Source: Phaeodactylum tricornutum CCAP 1055/1
Taxonomy: Eukaryota; Bacillariophyta; Bacillariophyceae; Surirellales; Neidiaceae
Direction of reading: 5' to 3'
Length of the DNA: 64,000 nt
Assembly: GCF_000150955.2 (NCBI RefSeq)
Contig: NC_011694.1
Coordinates: forward strand, 377,227 to 441,226
Shown here: one piece after another, positions 62,811-64,000 of the stretch
Numbering within the stretch: the first letter of the stretch is position 1
Layout of the letters: each line of letters starts with the position of its first letter
Program-made: the position numbers and the translations under genes
Notes under the pieces: generated by a model
The model's input: only the letters and a program-made list of their open reading frames with translations
Database searches by the model: none
Told to the model about the DNA's origin: nothing

Positions 62811-63676
62811 TTTTCTAAAGCAATAAAATCTTTTTCAAATCCTTACTAATGTAAAGTGACGCTGTGAAAACACCCTACCGAAACACCCGTCCAACATTTG
62901 GAAATTTCTAATTTTCACAGTCATGCAACCAAAACAACTTCAACATTCAAATGATAGGCACACCCATTAGGAAGAGGTCTAGCTAGCAACTCCAACAAGC
63001 TGCCACGGACAAGGCATTAATGTAGTCGGTGCAGCAATTGTCCGCTTTGGAGGATTTCTGGCCTTTGCACATGGCAAAGTGGGAAAACCGTACCGGAGTG
63101 GAAGATCCCAGGCGCAATATCTTTGACGCGATTTCAAGGAGCAGGGGGAAGCGGCACAGAGGGAACAGGAGTTCCGCAAAACAAAGTTTGCGACAGGGTT
63201 TAAATGATGTCGAACAAAATCGGAATAAGGCTGGGATAAAGCTCAACGCGAGCAGTGTGCGCCAACCGACAAGTTTGCAAATACACTACAAACGCTACCA
63301 CGCTACAAAATGGAGACACTGCTTGCACTTCAGGAACAAAATCAACTAGTCTTTTTAAAGTTAGCATACTGTTACACATTTTTTTGAGTGTTTGTAGTAT
63401 CTATAGCTGTTCTACACACATGTTGGTTGTATTTTGATATCTGTTGTATCCTGTACTATTTTTATTGTGGATTCTATTTGGTTTTACTTGTCCCCCACAC
63501 TGCCTGCATCTGCAACTCTCTTGGTCCCTCCCATTATGGCTAGGGAAATGGAAAGCGTTGTTTGCGACGGATAGCAGCCAAGCAAGGTTTCCTCCGGTCA
63601 CAGATAGAGTGACCCAATACGACTGATATTTTGCCAACACCAGCTTTGGTCAATGAAACACTGGCAAGCCCCTTGC
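62811..63676. other. Telomere-proximal unique sequence
   Basis: No convincing gene. A 106-codon plus-strand frame at 63029-63349 begins LEDFWPLHMAKWENRTG but matches nothing I recognise. Confidence 0.4.
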
Positions 63677-64000
63677 TAGGGTTAGGGTTAGGGTTAGGGT
63701 TAGGGTTAGGGTTAGGGTTAGGGTTAGGGTTAGGGTTAGGGTTAGGGTTAGGGTTAGGGTTAGGGTTAGGGTTAGGGTTAGGGTTAGGGTTAGGGTTAGG
63801 GTTAGGGTTAGGGTTAGGGTTAGGGTTAGGGTTAGGGTTAGGGTTAGGGTTAGGGTTAGGGTTAGGGTTAGGGTTAGGGTTAGGGTTAGGGTTAGGGTTA
63901 GGGTTAGGGTTAGGGTTAGGGTTAGGGTTAGGGTTAGGGTTAGGGTTAGGGTTAGGGTTAGGGTTAGGGTTAGGGTTAGGGTTAGGGTTAGGGTTAGGGT
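63677..64000 (+). repeat. Telomere, (TTAGGG)n
   Basis: About 54 perfect TTAGGG units run to the end of the window with the G-rich strand pointing outward, so this is the right end of a chromosome. The junction with subtelomeric DNA (ccccttgc|tagggttaggg) is sharp, with no visible degenerate units. Confidence 0.98.

Overview
The window is nuclear DNA from the end of a stramenopile chromosome. It is most likely from a pennate diatom, and Phaeodactylum tricornutum is my best guess. Evidence: short GT-AG introns (73-231 nt), a plastid presequence with a diatom-type signal-peptide/Phe motif (VSA|F), an NRT2 nitrate transporter, a DUF6824-type gene of the diatom-expanded family, PSxxPS-rich surface proteins, a copia retrotransposon of the diatom kind, and a terminal perfect TTAGGG array. 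The species is inferred from features; no search was run.

Layout. 1-6.2 kb: the 3' part of CCT8 (chaperonin theta), an NRT2 nitrate transporter with one intron, and a convergent coiled-coil/PH-domain gene with an in-frame TAG inside its PH domain. 6.2-10.9 kb: AT-rich DNA with no convincing gene. 10.9-13.7 kb: a cobS-cobT fusion for assembly of the cobalamin lower-ligand loop. 15.0-18.1 kb: a plastid-targeted, membrane-anchored Lys/Glu/Ala-repeat protein with C-terminal SYLDxL and NWKTS repeats. 18.7-19.2 kb: ribosomal protein eS28. 19.7-39.3 kb: one giant minus-strand gene (about 6,470 codons) for a type II membrane, adhesin-like protein. It carries six nearly identical tandem 1,494-bp repeats, bacterial-style Ig-like repeats and an RTX-like Ca-binding C-terminus, and is broken in this sequence by a single missing base in one repeat. 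41.9-43.3 kb: the DUF6824-type gene. 45.6-55.1 kb: a degenerate copia retrotransposon whose upstream LTR is split by a 2.8-kb piggyBac-like transposon. 55.3-58.4 kb: ESCRT-II SNF8/VPS22 and a GT47 exostosin-like glycosyltransferase. 58.6-63.7 kb: subtelomeric DNA with a solo LTR, a relic of the giant gene's repeat, a duplicated ~1.1-kb module carrying 43-bp and 33-bp tandem repeats, and a decayed Tousled-like kinase. 63,677-64,000: telomere.

The housekeeping genes (CCT8, eS28, SNF8) share no operon logic, as expected for a eukaryote. The most notable items are the giant repeat gene with its subtelomeric relic, the CobS-CobT fusion, the repetitive plastid protein, and the nested transposons whose target sites can be reconstructed from other LTR copies in the same window.
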